NCBI RefSeq assembly: GCF_944377805.1
Contig: NZ_CALWFZ010000019.1
Coordinates: forward strand, 1-38,702
Reading direction: 5' to 3'
DNA: 38,702 nt
DNA from: an uncultured Mediterraneibacter sp.
GTDB lineage: Bacteria > Bacillota > Clostridia > Lachnospirales > Lachnospiraceae
Shown: positions 12,693 to 21,353 of the stretch, one piece after another
Layout: each line of letters opens with the position of its first letter
How positions within the stretch are numbered: position 1 is the stretch's first letter
Position numbers and translations under genes: made by a program
Notes under the pieces: generated by a model
Databases searched by the model: none
What the model was told of the DNA's origin: nothing
What the model saw: only the letters and a program-made list of their open reading frames with translations

Positions 12693-14200
12693 GCTTTTCT
12701 CCTCCTGAACCATACGGCGAATCCTCCAAGCAGAACCACTGCCGGAATGCCGAAAATGACAAGGAAACTGAACAGTCCCGCATGCTGCACCGTATTATAT
12801 TCTATCCCCAGGCTCCTGGCTTCAATCGAAAGATTCTGGACGCCTTCGAAATTTGCCGTCACCGCGTTCATAAACAACTGGGTATTCTCAAGCTGCGGAA
12901 ATGAGTCCGTAATCGTCTGGTCAATCAGACTTGCCGCAGAAATAACCGTGAGCCTGCTTTCCGCTGTTTCTTCTTCCGCGGAGTCGCTTTCATCATCCGC
13001 CGGGGATTCCTCCTCACCTTCTGATGCCGTCTCCGCTTCTTCCGCATCCGTATTTTCCGTGTCCTCTTCTCCGTCGCTGATTGACTCTGACGCCACTGCT
13101 CCAAGCACATAGCTTCCCTGCGACTGTGATTCCTCCGTTACCGCATAAGCCTCAGCTGATGAGGACATAAACCCTGTTACCGCAATTGTATCGCGCTCCG
13201 GATCGACAAGATTCATCCCATGAGCATTTGTAAGCAGTACCATCTGAGATGAAATACCGTCTGCCATATCTTCCGAAACAGTCAATTCGGGGAAGATATA
13301 ATAATAATTCCCCTGATAACATCTTGTCGGATCGGCAATATACCCTTCCGCCGGCTCAATGCCATATTCACTCAGTATACCCGACAGATTCGGAAGCTCA
13401 GAGGCGCTCGTATCGCCGAGAACCAGCATTACCTTGCCGCCGGCTGCAAGATAATTCCCAAGCATCTGCGCTTCATCTTCAGAGAGATCGGTCACAGGAG
13501 CATACATAAGCAAAAGGTCGCAGTCCTCCGGAATTTCTGTTGTCATCAGCAGATTGACTTCTGAGAGTGTATAGCTGTTCTTCTCCATCAGATCAGTGAT
13601 TGTTGTTGACAGTTCCCCTTCCCCGTGGCCGGTTGTCTGGTAGATCATCCTGTCTATATCATTTGTCACATAGTTTACCGCACTGGTAAGCTGCCCTTCG
13701 CCGTCAAACTCCGTATAGGATTCAGTGCCATAATAATAATATGAGTACTCATCCATAACAAGAATATCATTGAATGATACAGTCGTTGTTTTTCCTGTAT
13801 CCTCACAGGATATTACTATACTGTTCTCACTCGTATTATAGTCTGTCAGGGCAGACGGATGCAGAACCGGGTCGATCCACTCCACATTGATCTTATTGGA
13901 GAGCGCCGAGTATCTGCTCAAAAATGTGGTAATCCGGTCATCTGTCTCGTCGCGCACGGCAAGTACCGTCATATCCACCTCTTCCTCAAGCCCGCTCAAA
14001 AGCTCTGTCGTTGTATCCGAGATCTCATAAATCTTAGTACTGCTCACATCAATATTGCGATAAGCCTCCGGTATCTGCCCGACGATCAGATTGAAGACAA
14101 TCGCAACCGCAATCACCAGAACTACCAGACCCACACTGTAAGAACCGTGTCTGGTTCCCGATGTATGAAACATATTCTTTATACTTTTTATCTTCTTCAC
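12689..14200 (-). CDS. GldG-family ABC transporter auxiliary protein
   Basis: About 503 residues from the GTG at 14200, 8 bases after AGGAGG; a GTG 6 bases upstream is closer to the ribosome site than usual. An N-terminal membrane segment (about 22-42) precedes the large extracytoplasmic GldG/IFT52-like domain (VDMTVLAV, TTGHGE near 206, LLMYAPVTDLSEDE and MLVLGD). A highly acidic Glu/Ser/Asp insertion lies at about 375-415. A second membrane segment and the basic tail RRRKA end the protein (about 478-503). In Bacteroidetes GldAFG is linked to gliding; here a motility role is unlikely and the substrate is unknown. Confidence 0.85.
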   Translation of the reverse strand: MKKIKSIKNMFHTSGTRHGSYSVGLVVLVIAVAIVFNLIVGQIPEAYRNIDVSSTKIYEISDTTTELLSGLEEEVDMTVLAVRDETDDRITTFLSRYSALSNKINVEWIDPVLHPSALTDYNTSENSIVISCEDTGKTTTVSFNDILVMDEYSYYYYGTESYTEFDGEGQLTSAVNYVTNDIDRMIYQTTGHGEGELSTTITDLMEKNSYTLSEVNLLMTTEIPEDCDLLLMYAPVTDLSEDEAQMLGNYLAAGGKVMLVLGDTSASELPNLSGILSEYGIEPAEGYIADPTRCYQGNYYYIFPELTVSEDMADGISSQMVLLTNAHGMNLVDPERDTIAVTGFMSSSAEAYAVTEESQSQGSYVLGAVASESISDGEEDTENTDAEEAETASEGEEESPADDESDSAEEETAESRLTVISAASLIDQTITDSFPQLENTQLFMNAVTANFEGVQNLSIEARSLGIEYNTVQHAGLFSFLVIFGIPAVVLLGGFAVWFRRRKA

Positions 14201-14212
14201 TGCCACACCCTC

Positions 14213-15079
14213 CTAACTCCAACGTCTTTTCTGAATCGACTGTACCGTAAGGAATACAAACACAGCAATGATCGACAGATACAAAGCAATCCCCGTCAGG
14301 TCCACAATACTGTTGGTAGTAATATCGGCAAATACATCTGCTAACGCCAGCCTTCCCAGCAGATTCGTCAGCAGGTTCTCATATGCTTCTGATCTTACGG
14401 CATAGACAATGACAGCCGCGACAGCACCGATCACTTCAACTCCGCCCGATATTACAGCGTTTCCCGTCATTCTCCATATATAAAAGGCAGCAACCGTCAG
14501 AAGGATCAGCACAAAGATCAGACCACTCAGGGCAGTTCCCGGCAGCATCGAGAGAATACCGTTCCACATATACAGGATGAGAAGGATTCCGAATGTACCA
14601 ATAAACGCAATGATCTGGCTCTCTGTCAGAGACGAGATAAACATACCGATCGCGGCGAAGACACATCCGAGAAGGAAAAACACGCCGATGGATATATAGT
14701 CCACAGTAAGATATGACGTTCCCTGAGACATGATCATCAGCGGAAAGACGCAGAAAATCACATTTGGCACGGCAATCACTGTCACCATTGCAAGATACTT
14801 GCCTGATACGACTTTTCCCAGACTGACAGGCGCTGTAAGGAGAAGCTGGTCCGTCCTGTTTCTGCGCTCTTCTGAAAAACTTCTCATTGTAAGCAGCGGT
14901 ATTCCTACGAGAAATACTATAAGAGATCCCGAAAGCGTATAAGAAAAATACGGATACCCGGCATTCATGTTATACGCCACAAAGTAAATTCCCGTGAAGA
15001 CGATAAGAAATGCAATAAACACGCATCCTACCATTGACTGAAAATAAGATCGCAGTTCTCTTTTATAAATCGCCAGCAT
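14213..15079 (-). CDS. ABC-2 type permease (GldF-like)
   Basis: A 288-residue membrane protein from the ATG at 15079, which has GGAGG 9 bases upstream; longer in-frame readings start within the ATPase gene and are unlikely. It has about six membrane segments, with the N-terminal MLAIYKRELRSYFQSMVG followed by a helix, and the cytoplasmic stretch TMRSFSEERRNRTDQLLLTAPVS characteristic of ABC-2/GldF permeases. It overlaps the upstream ATPase gene by 17 bases and is followed 12 bases later by the GldG-like gene. It would form the membrane channel for the ATPase. Confidence 0.88.
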   Translation of the reverse strand: MLAIYKRELRSYFQSMVGCVFIAFLIVFTGIYFVAYNMNAGYPYFSYTLSGSLIVFLVGIPLLTMRSFSEERRNRTDQLLLTAPVSLGKVVSGKYLAMVTVIAVPNVIFCVFPLMIMSQGTSYLTVDYISIGVFFLLGCVFAAIGMFISSLTESQIIAFIGTFGILLILYMWNGILSMLPGTALSGLIFVLILLTVAAFYIWRMTGNAVISGGVEVIGAVAAVIVYAVRSEAYENLLTNLLGRLALADVFADITTNSIVDLTGIALYLSIIAVFVFLTVQSIQKRRWS

Positions 15080-16061
15080 CACTTCCGACCTCCTCCCATT
15101 CTTTTTTGTCTGTAAACGCGTCCGGCACTTTATCATTTTGGGTCAGTTCCATAAATACATCCTCCAGTGTCGTATCCGATGCCTTCAGCGTCAGAAGGGG
15201 AACTTTGGCAGAGGCGAACGCCCGGAAGACTCTTTCCCGTACGTCTTCCCCCTTTTTCTCCATTATTCTGCCCTGTGTAAGTTTTCCTCCGCTACTCCGT
15301 GTCTCAATTCTCTCAATACCCGGAACAGGTTTCAGAATAGTCCGTATCTCAGATGGAGATGCCTCTGTCTCAATCTCCACCGCATTGTGTTCACCCAGCT
15401 TTTTCTCCAGATTCTCCGGCGTGTCGCTGGCTACCAGGCGCCCTTTGGAAATAATGAGAATATAATCGCACACTTCCCGTATTTCCGCCAGTATATGTGA
15501 ACTCAGTATAACCGTGTGCCGCTTTGCCAGTCCCCGGATCAGTTCCCTGATCTCAATGATCTGCTTCGGATCAAGTCCTACGCTTGGTTCATCCAGTATG
15601 ATGATCTCCGGAAATCCCAGAACCGCCTGGGCAAGCCCCACTCTCTGCCGGTAACCTTTGGACAGGTTTTTGATCAGGCGGTTCCTCACCTCGTGTATCC
15701 TGACCATCTTTTCTACTTCTGTAATTTCTTGCTCTCGCTTTTTCCCCGGAATTCCCTTCAACTCCGCGGCAAACTTCAGATATTCCCGCACGGTCATATC
15801 CATGTAAAGAGGAGGCTGTTCCGGCAGATAACCGATATGCCGTTTTGCCTCCTCCGGTTCTTTTAAGATGTCATGCCCATCGATGATCACCTCGCCTTCC
15901 GTAGCTCCGAGATATCCTGTCATAATATTCATGGTTGTCGATTTCCCGGCTCCGTTGGGACCCAAAAAGCCATAGATCCGCCCGGGTTCAATTTTAAAAT
16001 CCAGGTGGTCTACGGCTGTATGAGTCCCATATTTTTTTACCAGATTCCTCACTTCAATCAA
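15063..16061 (-). CDS. ABC transporter ATP-binding protein (GldA-like)
   Basis: A 332-residue ATPase. Walker A is GPNGAGKST near 34-42, the Q loop is at YLPEQPP near 78-84, the signature is LSKGYRQRVGLAQA near 134-147, and Walker B is IIILDEPSVGLDP near 153-165, followed by the switch His in LSSHILAE. Residues past about 220 form the extra C-terminal domain seen in GldA/BcrA-like exporters. The start is TTG, with GGAGGG upstream at a normal distance. It is the first gene of the ABC operon and lies downstream of an inverted repeat that may be an operator. Confidence 0.92.
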   Translation of the reverse strand: MIEVRNLVKKYGTHTAVDHLDFKIEPGRIYGFLGPNGAGKSTTMNIMTGYLGATEGEVIIDGHDILKEPEEAKRHIGYLPEQPPLYMDMTVREYLKFAAELKGIPGKKREQEITEVEKMVRIHEVRNRLIKNLSKGYRQRVGLAQAVLGFPEIIILDEPSVGLDPKQIIEIRELIRGLAKRHTVILSSHILAEIREVCDYILIISKGRLVASDTPENLEKKLGEHNAVEIETEASPSEIRTILKPVPGIERIETRSSGGKLTQGRIMEKKGEDVRERVFRAFASAKVPLLTLKASDTTLEDVFMELTQNDKVPDAFTDKKEWEEVGSDAGDL

Positions 16062-16132
16062 GGCCTTGCCCTCCTAAACATATTTTGCACGTTTAAAACG
16101 GTACCAAAATTGTGTGAAAGTTCTGTGTTATA

Positions 16133-16156
16133 AATGTGATAAAGCAATGTCACATT
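16133..16156. promoter_or_regulatory. Inverted repeat upstream of the ABC operon
   Basis: Arms AATGTGA and TCACATT are separated by 10 bases. The right half also forms a 13-base palindrome (CAATGT, C, ACATTG; 16145-16157). The site lies 72 bases or more upstream of the ATPase start and just past the stop of the DUF3343 gene. It could be an operator. I do not recognise the regulator. Confidence 0.4.
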
Positions 16157-16167
16157 GGCAGAAATTG

Positions 16168-16404
16168 TCAGATCATGCACTCATGCAGATCTTCCTGTTC
16201 AAGCCCCTGCTCCGACATAAGCATCAGCAGGTCTTCCATCCGATCAGGCGGAGCGCACCATGCAAGCCCGCATCCGGCTGAAATCTCCCTGGGAACCGGG
16301 ATCAGTCTGCCGGGAAGCGAGTTCGCCCTGCACGCTTTCTCCATCGCCATAGCGTCTGCTGTCGTATGAAATGTAATAACCAGCTTCCGTTCTTTTTTTC
16401 TCAT
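16168..16404 (-). CDS. DUF3343 putative Se/S carrier-like protein
   Basis: A 78-residue protein of the DUF3343 family, which is repeatedly found beside selenium or sulfur trafficking genes. It has a small alpha/beta fold with an N-terminal VITFHTTADAMAMEK and the paired cysteines in SAGCGLAWCAP near 43-52, plus a Cys close to the C-terminus (HECMI). Its ATG overlaps the yedE stop as ATGA, so translation is coupled. A role in carrying reduced selenium or sulfur is inferred from family context and the cysteines, not demonstrated. Confidence 0.8.
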   Translation of the reverse strand: MRKKERKLVITFHTTADAMAMEKACRANSLPGRLIPVPREISAGCGLAWCAPPDRMEDLLMLMSEQGLEQEDLHECMI

Positions 16405-17441
16405 AGCGCTTCCTTATTTTTATTTCCAAACGCGATCACAAAGCAAATGATGATACAAATGACAACCGCCGCTTTCCCGTTCAGCGGTACCGATCCCGAA
16501 ACAACCTCCTGCGTCTGGGCGTCCAGCGCCGTTCCGCTTGCTGCCAGTCCCAGATTATGCGCCAGGGCAGTCCCGGCAAACATGCCGATCACAGCCACTG
16601 CCGAATCAGAAGACCCCTGTCCTGCAAGGATGAGCTGACGAAGAGGGCATCCGCCCGCCAGAACCGCCGCGAAACCGACAGTGTACATACCGAGAATATT
16701 CCAGAGGTGTTCCGAATGCGCGATCACTCCCGGCGTATCAAATGCGGGAACAAAATTCCCCGTCGCGATATTATAGATCAGCATGACGGCAAAAAGACTT
16801 CCAATAACCGTGAGAAGATCAAAATTCTTCGTCAGGATCACGTTCCGGATACTTCCGGCAAAACACATTCTGGATTTCTGAGCAAGCGCACCGAAAATCA
16901 GTCCTCCGGCCAACGACAGAAGGATGGGCGCATGCATACTTCCCGGACCGCTCTCGCTGCTCTTGAGAAGCGTGGTTGTAAACGCCAGAACCAGAATGCC
17001 AAGCATCAGAATCGGGAGAATAGTACCGTTCATACGGTTGGTCAAATGTTCTCTTCCCAGACTGAATCCTTTTTTCAGCGCGATCACCCCTGTTCCCACT
17101 CCCAGGGCAAAACCGATCAGCGCAATCCACGCATTAAGATCCCCGGCAGACATGCGGATGATCATTCGAAGCGGGCAGCCCAGAAATACAAGCGAGCCGA
17201 TCGTCAGTATCATACCCAGGACAAACCGGATCATCGGTGATGAACCCGCGGTGGATCTGTACTCCTTTGTAACTACAGATATGATAAACGCTCCAAGTAC
17301 AAGCCCCATAATCTCCGGTCTGGCGTACTGGACAGTCTCTGTGGACTGCAGTCCCAGCGATCCCGCGGTATCTCTTATAAAGCACGCGATACAAAACGCC
17401 ATGTTGGCCGGATTTCCAAAATATGCCAGACATGCCGCCAC
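16401..17441 (-). CDS. yedE: YedE-family putative selenium transporter
   Basis: A 346-residue YeeE/YedE-type membrane protein with about nine to ten hydrophobic segments. The conserved FGNPANM..CIACFIRDTAG near 8-28 and the paired GGCPLR..I motifs (CPLRMIIRMSAGD near 90 and GGCPLRQLILAGQG near 265) are intact; these Cys sites are typical of the thiosulfate/selenium transporter fold. The only usable start before the conserved N-terminus is a GTG at 17441 with a weak ribosome site. The upstream aminotransferase gene ends 13 bases before it, so translation probably depends on coupling. Confidence 0.88.
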   Translation of the reverse strand: MAACLAYFGNPANMAFCIACFIRDTAGSLGLQSTETVQYARPEIMGLVLGAFIISVVTKEYRSTAGSSPMIRFVLGMILTIGSLVFLGCPLRMIIRMSAGDLNAWIALIGFALGVGTGVIALKKGFSLGREHLTNRMNGTILPILMLGILVLAFTTTLLKSSESGPGSMHAPILLSLAGGLIFGALAQKSRMCFAGSIRNVILTKNFDLLTVIGSLFAVMLIYNIATGNFVPAFDTPGVIAHSEHLWNILGMYTVGFAAVLAGGCPLRQLILAGQGSSDSAVAVIGMFAGTALAHNLGLAASGTALDAQTQEVVSGSVPLNGKAAVVICIIICFVIAFGNKNKEAL

Positions 17442-17454
17442 AAGCCCGCACAGC

Positions 17455-18591
17455 TTATTCCTGCGCCAGTTCCTTTATCGCTTTAACAGCAAAATCGATT
17501 TCTTCTTCTGTATTATAATGTGAAAAGCTGAATCTGACAGCTCCCTGTTCCTCTGTTCTGAGCGCCCGGTGCATAAGAGGCGCACAATGGGCTCCGGCAC
17601 GCGTCACAATTCCATAGCCCACATTCAGTTCATCACTCACTTCCGAAGAGTCATAATCACGGATATTAAGGGCGACAATCGGAGCCCGTCTGTCCGTGTC
17701 AAAATCCCCGTATATCTTAATGCCCGGAATGACTGAAACTCCCCTGTAAAATCTGCGCGTCAAAGAGAGTTCCTTCTTCCGGATTACATCCAGCCCTGTT
17801 TTCTCCAGATAGGATACAGCCGCTCCCAGTCCTGCTATCCCATGTCCGTTCAGCGTGCCTGCCTCCAGCGCTGCCGGCATTCGGGAGGGATGACGCAGGT
17901 TATAGGTGTCGACTCCGCTCCCCCCTGACAAAAGGGGCCGCACCTCAACTCCCGGACGTACATACATGCCGCCCGTTCCCTGAGGTCCCAGCATGCTCTT
18001 ATGTCCGGTAAAACACAGCACATCAATCCTCTGAGCACGGACATCCACAGGCCATACGCCCGCGGTCTGAGATGCATCCACAACCAGCAAAATCCCATAC
18101 TTTCCAGTCAGTTCCCCCATCCTGTCCAGGTCAGTCATGTTACCGGTCAAATTGGAGGCATGAGTACAGACAACTGCTCTTGTATTGGGCCGGACCGCTC
18201 TCTTCATCTCATCATATGAGATATTTCCCTTTTCATCGCAGCCAAGAAATGTCAGTTCCATCCCCTGATCCTGGCACTCGTAGAGCGGTCTCAGCACAGA
18301 ATTATGCTCCAACACTGTTGTGATGATATGATCTCCCGGATGGAACAGTCCCTTCAGCGCTATGTTGAGGCTCTCCGTCGAATTAGCAGTAAAGACGATA
18401 CTGTTCGGCGTTTCGGCGTGAAAGAAACGGGCTAGCTTCTCTCTTGTCTCATAGATGACACGGGAGGCGTCAAGAGCAGGTTCACCTGCCCCTCTTCCCG
18501 CATTTCCCATTGTATCGAACGCTCTCAGCACTGCCTCTTTTACGGCATCCGGTTTCCGCAGTGTTGTAGCGGCATTATCCATATAGATCAT
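17455..18591 (-). CDS. Class V aminotransferase (cysteine desulfurase/selenocysteine lyase-like)
   Basis: A 378-residue PLP enzyme. The N-terminal MDNAATTLRKP, His96 in VLEHNSV, Asp172 in VDASQ, and the PLP lysine Lys198 in FTGHKSMLGPQG are present, and Cys336 in RAGAHCAP occupies the catalytic loop. It fits the group that releases S or Se from cysteine or selenocysteine. Its position between selD and yedE favours delivery of Se0 to SelD. The start overlaps the selD end by 17 bases, with GGAAAGAAGAG upstream. Confidence 0.9.
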   Translation of the reverse strand: MIYMDNAATTLRKPDAVKEAVLRAFDTMGNAGRGAGEPALDASRVIYETREKLARFFHAETPNSIVFTANSTESLNIALKGLFHPGDHIITTVLEHNSVLRPLYECQDQGMELTFLGCDEKGNISYDEMKRAVRPNTRAVVCTHASNLTGNMTDLDRMGELTGKYGILLVVDASQTAGVWPVDVRAQRIDVLCFTGHKSMLGPQGTGGMYVRPGVEVRPLLSGGSGVDTYNLRHPSRMPAALEAGTLNGHGIAGLGAAVSYLEKTGLDVIRKKELSLTRRFYRGVSVIPGIKIYGDFDTDRRAPIVALNIRDYDSSEVSDELNVGYGIVTRAGAHCAPLMHRALRTEEQGAVRFSFSHYNTEEEIDFAVKAIKELAQE

Positions 18592-19654
18592 TGTGGCGCT
18601 CTTCCTTTCTGCACAGATGAATCCGGGGACTCGAGATGCCGCTGTCCGTCACTTCCCCAATCACAGAAACTTTTGTTCCAAGCTCTCTCCGGTCAAGTTC
18701 ATATAGAAATGCCTCTGCTTCCTCCTTTGGCACGGCAAACAAAAGACCTCCTGAAGTCTGAGGATCACTGAGCAGATCCACATACACTTCCTCTGTATCT
18801 CCCGCATCAAGCAATGCGCCGACATGTTCCTGGTTTCGGTATGCGCCTCCCGGAACCAGCCCCATTTCCGCGTACTCTTTCGCTCCCCGCATAAAGGCGA
18901 TATGATCCGTATAAATCTCGATCACGGCGCCGCTTGCCGAGGCCATCTCCGCGCAGTGCCCCAGAAGTCCGAATCCGGTCACATCTGTGCACGCATGAAT
19001 CGTGAATTCGGATGCCGCTTCTTTTGCTCTGCGGTTCAATGTAGTCATCACATGAACCACTTCTCGCTTCGCCTCCCCTGAGGCCATCTCTGCTTTTACG
19101 GCCGTGTTGACGATCCCGCTTCCCAGCTGTTTTGTGAGAATCAGAACATCTCCTTTCCGGCATCCGAAATTTTTATATATATGCTCCGGATGTACAACTC
19201 CCGTCACTGACAGGCCGTACTTTGGCACATCATCCTGTATGGAATGTCCTCCTACAAGCACAGCGCCTGCCTCCCGCACTTTATCCGCGCCTCCCCTTAA
19301 CATCTCTCCAAGGATATCCGGATCAAGTTCTCCCGGAAAACACACGATGTTCAGAGCGATCTTAGGATCGCCTCCCATAGCGTACACATCGCTCAGAGCA
19401 TTAGCTGCAGCTACCTGTCCGAAAGTATACGGGTCGTCAACTACAGGTGTAAAAAAGTCAAGTGTCTGTATTACGGCAGTGTCATCATTGATCTGATACA
19501 CGGCAGCATCATCTGACGTCTCAAAACCGACCAGCAGATCCGGATCACTGAATTTCGGAAGTTTTCCCAGAACCCGCGTCAGTGTATCCGGTCCGATTTT
19601 AGCCGCACAGCCGCCATGCTTTGCAAATTTTGTCAAACGAATGTCTTCCCTCAT
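18575..19654 (-). CDS. selD: Selenide, water dikinase (selenophosphate synthase)
   Basis: A 359-residue enzyme making monoselenophosphate from selenide and ATP. The active-site loop HGGCAAK has Cys16 and Lys19 (Cys form, not Sec). DDAAVYQIND near 47-57, TDVTGFGLLGH near 222-232 and SDPQTSGGLLF near 299-309 are conserved. A strong ribosome site TAGGAGG lies 7 bases before the ATG. It follows yedF by 11 bases and precedes the aminotransferase. Selenophosphate would serve Sec, tRNA 2-selenouridine or a labile Se cofactor; the window does not show which. Confidence 0.96.
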   Translation of the reverse strand: MREDIRLTKFAKHGGCAAKIGPDTLTRVLGKLPKFSDPDLLVGFETSDDAAVYQINDDTAVIQTLDFFTPVVDDPYTFGQVAAANALSDVYAMGGDPKIALNIVCFPGELDPDILGEMLRGGADKVREAGAVLVGGHSIQDDVPKYGLSVTGVVHPEHIYKNFGCRKGDVLILTKQLGSGIVNTAVKAEMASGEAKREVVHVMTTLNRRAKEAASEFTIHACTDVTGFGLLGHCAEMASASGAVIEIYTDHIAFMRGAKEYAEMGLVPGGAYRNQEHVGALLDAGDTEEVYVDLLSDPQTSGGLLFAVPKEEAEAFLYELDRRELGTKVSVIGEVTDSGISSPRIHLCRKEERHNDLYG

Positions 19655-19665
19655 CCTGGCACCTC

Positions 19666-20316
19666 CTAAGGACGAATCACATTCACCGCACTCTGCAGTG
19701 TCTCAACAATACTGTACATATTCGTTACGCTGCCGACTGCGAGCTTGTCCTTTATCCCGTAATAATCCAGACATGTGCCGCAGGTCATAATCTCCACTCC
19801 CTGATTGGAGAGCGCCTTCAGATCTTCCAGGCATTCAGACCCCTCAATCGTCAGTTTTGCTCCTCCGTTGTAAAAGACCATCTTATCCGGCAGGTCGTCA
19901 AGCTGAGTCACAGCAAAAACAAAGCTCTTCATGAGAATATGACCCAATTCGTCACTTCCTTCGCCCATCCGGTCGGAAGATACAACGACCACTGTGCTAA
20001 GACATGTTTGACACGCAGCTGCTTCCCTGGCGTCCGAAGCGTCAGGCGCATGTTCTTTTCGATTTTTATTTTCTTTGTGTTTCACAGAGGTCTCCTCTCC
20101 CACTGTAATCAGAACCCGGTATTTCTTATCACCAAGCTGCTCGGATTGTGCCGACGCGCCTGTACTCCTTGCCATCTTCGTCACGTTTTTCACCGCTGTT
20201 TCATTATCGACGAGCACTTCGATCTCTCCACTGCCGTTCATCTCGCCCAGCGCCTTCTTTGTTTTTACGACCGGGATCGGACACGCATCTCCCATTGCGT
20301 CTACTGTAATCATCAT
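19666..20316 (-). CDS. yedF: YedF, selenium-metabolism sulfurtransferase-like fusion
   Basis: A 216-residue two-domain protein. Residues 1-70 are a TusA-like domain with the active-site CPIP (Cys12). A charged, low-complexity linker (about 90-100, HKENKNRKEH) leads to a DsrE-like domain (about 110-216) with VVVVSSDRMGEGSDELG, a KMVFYNGGAKL strand and Cys residues in TCGTCLDYYG near 176-185. This architecture is a marker of selenium-utilising bacteria. It is the first gene of the selenium operon and reads divergently from the methyltransferase gene. Confidence 0.93.
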   Translation of the reverse strand: MMITVDAMGDACPIPVVKTKKALGEMNGSGEIEVLVDNETAVKNVTKMARSTGASAQSEQLGDKKYRVLITVGEETSVKHKENKNRKEHAPDASDAREAAACQTCLSTVVVVSSDRMGEGSDELGHILMKSFVFAVTQLDDLPDKMVFYNGGAKLTIEGSECLEDLKALSNQGVEIMTCGTCLDYYGIKDKLAVGSVTNMYSIVETLQSAVNVIRP

Positions 20317-20388
20317 TTGAATCTTCCTTTCTCCCTTAAATATACATGATTCCCGCTCAGTATATCACAGTCTTGACGCTTTCGTCCA

Positions 20389-20418
20389 TTGCCCTTTCTC
20401 CCCCTCGTATGCTATAAT
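20389..20418 (+). promoter_or_regulatory. Promoter of the methyltransferase gene
   Basis: TATAAT (20413-20418) is preceded 18 bases upstream by a weak -35 TTGCCC (20389-20394). The start codon follows at 20454. On the opposite strand TATACT near 20359-20364 is a plausible -10 for yedF. Confidence 0.4.
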
Positions 20419-20453
20419 CAGTTGAACATACAATACTGAAAGGAATCATTATC

Positions 20454-21311
20454 ATGTGGGTTGCTGATAAATGGAAAGATTACGAAATCATAGACTGTTC
20501 TGAGGGGGAGAAACTGGAACGGTGGGGCGATTATATCCTTGTAAGGCCCGATCCCCAGGTCATCTGGAACACTCCGAAAAATCATCGCGGATGGAGACAA
20601 AAAAACGGTCATTACCACCGCAGCAAAAAAGGCGGCGGCGAATGGGAATTCTTCAACCTTCCAAAGCAATGGCAGATCCATTACGGCCCTCTTACTTTTA
20701 ATCTGAAACCGTTCAGCTTTAAGCATACCGGGCTCTTTCCCGAGCAGGCTGCCAACTGGGACTGGTTTTCCGACAGAATCCGGCACGCCGGCCGTCCGGT
20801 GAAGGTACTTAATCTCTTTGCCTATACCGGCGGAGCAACCCTTGCGGCCGCTGCTGCCGGGGCACATGTCACCCATGTAGACGCCTCGAAAGGGATGGTC
20901 TCCTGGGCAAAGGAAAACGCCGTCTCCTCCGGGCTGGAAGACGCGCCTATCCGCTGGCTCGTTGATGACTGTGTAAAATTTGTAGAGCGTGAGATCCGTC
21001 GTGGAAACAGCTACGACGCCATTATTATGGATCCGCCGTCTTACGGCAGAGGACCCAAAGGTGAAATATGGAAAATCGAAGATATGATCCATCCGCTCAT
21101 TCGCCTCTGCACCCGGATCTTATCAGATGATCCCCTGTTCTTTCTGGTAAATTCATACACCACGGGGCTGGCGCCGGCTGTGCTGACCTATATGATAGCC
21201 ACAGAACTAAAGCCCTGGGGCGGATCAGTAGAGTCTCAGGAAATAGGACTTCCTGTGACAGAGAGCGGTCTGATCCTGCCCTGTGGGGCTGCCGGAAGAT
21301 GGCAGGCATAA
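20454..21311 (+). CDS. Class I SAM-dependent methyltransferase (RlmI-like C-terminal type)
   Basis: A 285-residue protein. The N-terminal part (about 1-100) resembles the substrate-contacting region of the RlmI/RlmK C-terminal half (GLFPEQAANWDWF near 98). The methyltransferase core has VLNLFAYTGGATLAAAAAG near 114-132, THVDASKGMVSWAKEN near 138-153, and DPPSYGRGPKGEIWKI near 196-211. It lacks the PUA domain of full RlmI. RNA cytosine methylation is the family expectation; the exact target is unproven. It is monocistronic or leads into the CmpB-like gene 42 bases later. Confidence 0.87.
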   Translation: MWVADKWKDYEIIDCSEGEKLERWGDYILVRPDPQVIWNTPKNHRGWRQKNGHYHRSKKGGGEWEFFNLPKQWQIHYGPLTFNLKPFSFKHTGLFPEQAANWDWFSDRIRHAGRPVKVLNLFAYTGGATLAAAAAGAHVTHVDASKGMVSWAKENAVSSGLEDAPIRWLVDDCVKFVEREIRRGNSYDAIIMDPPSYGRGPKGEIWKIEDMIHPLIRLCTRILSDDPLFFLVNSYTTGLAPAVLTYMIATELKPWGGSVESQEIGLPVTESGLILPCGAAGRWQA

Positions 21312-21353
21312 ACACTTGAAAACACTGAATCATTCAAAAGAAAAGAGGAGAAA

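Noticed and set aside
12162-13112. Plus-strand open frame of about 316 codons opposite the DUF4340 and GldG-like genes.
   Set aside because: It is antisense to two supported genes with good ribosome sites, and its composition is unlike a folded protein.
16133-16156. CRP/FNR-type site (TGTGA...TCACA).
   Set aside because: CRP and FNR sites have a 4- to 6-base spacer; here the spacer is 10. It is kept only as an unassigned inverted repeat.
20418-21092. Minus-strand open frame opposite the RlmI-like methyltransferase.
   Set aside because: The plus-strand protein has clear methyltransferase motifs and a promoter. The minus frame lacks both.
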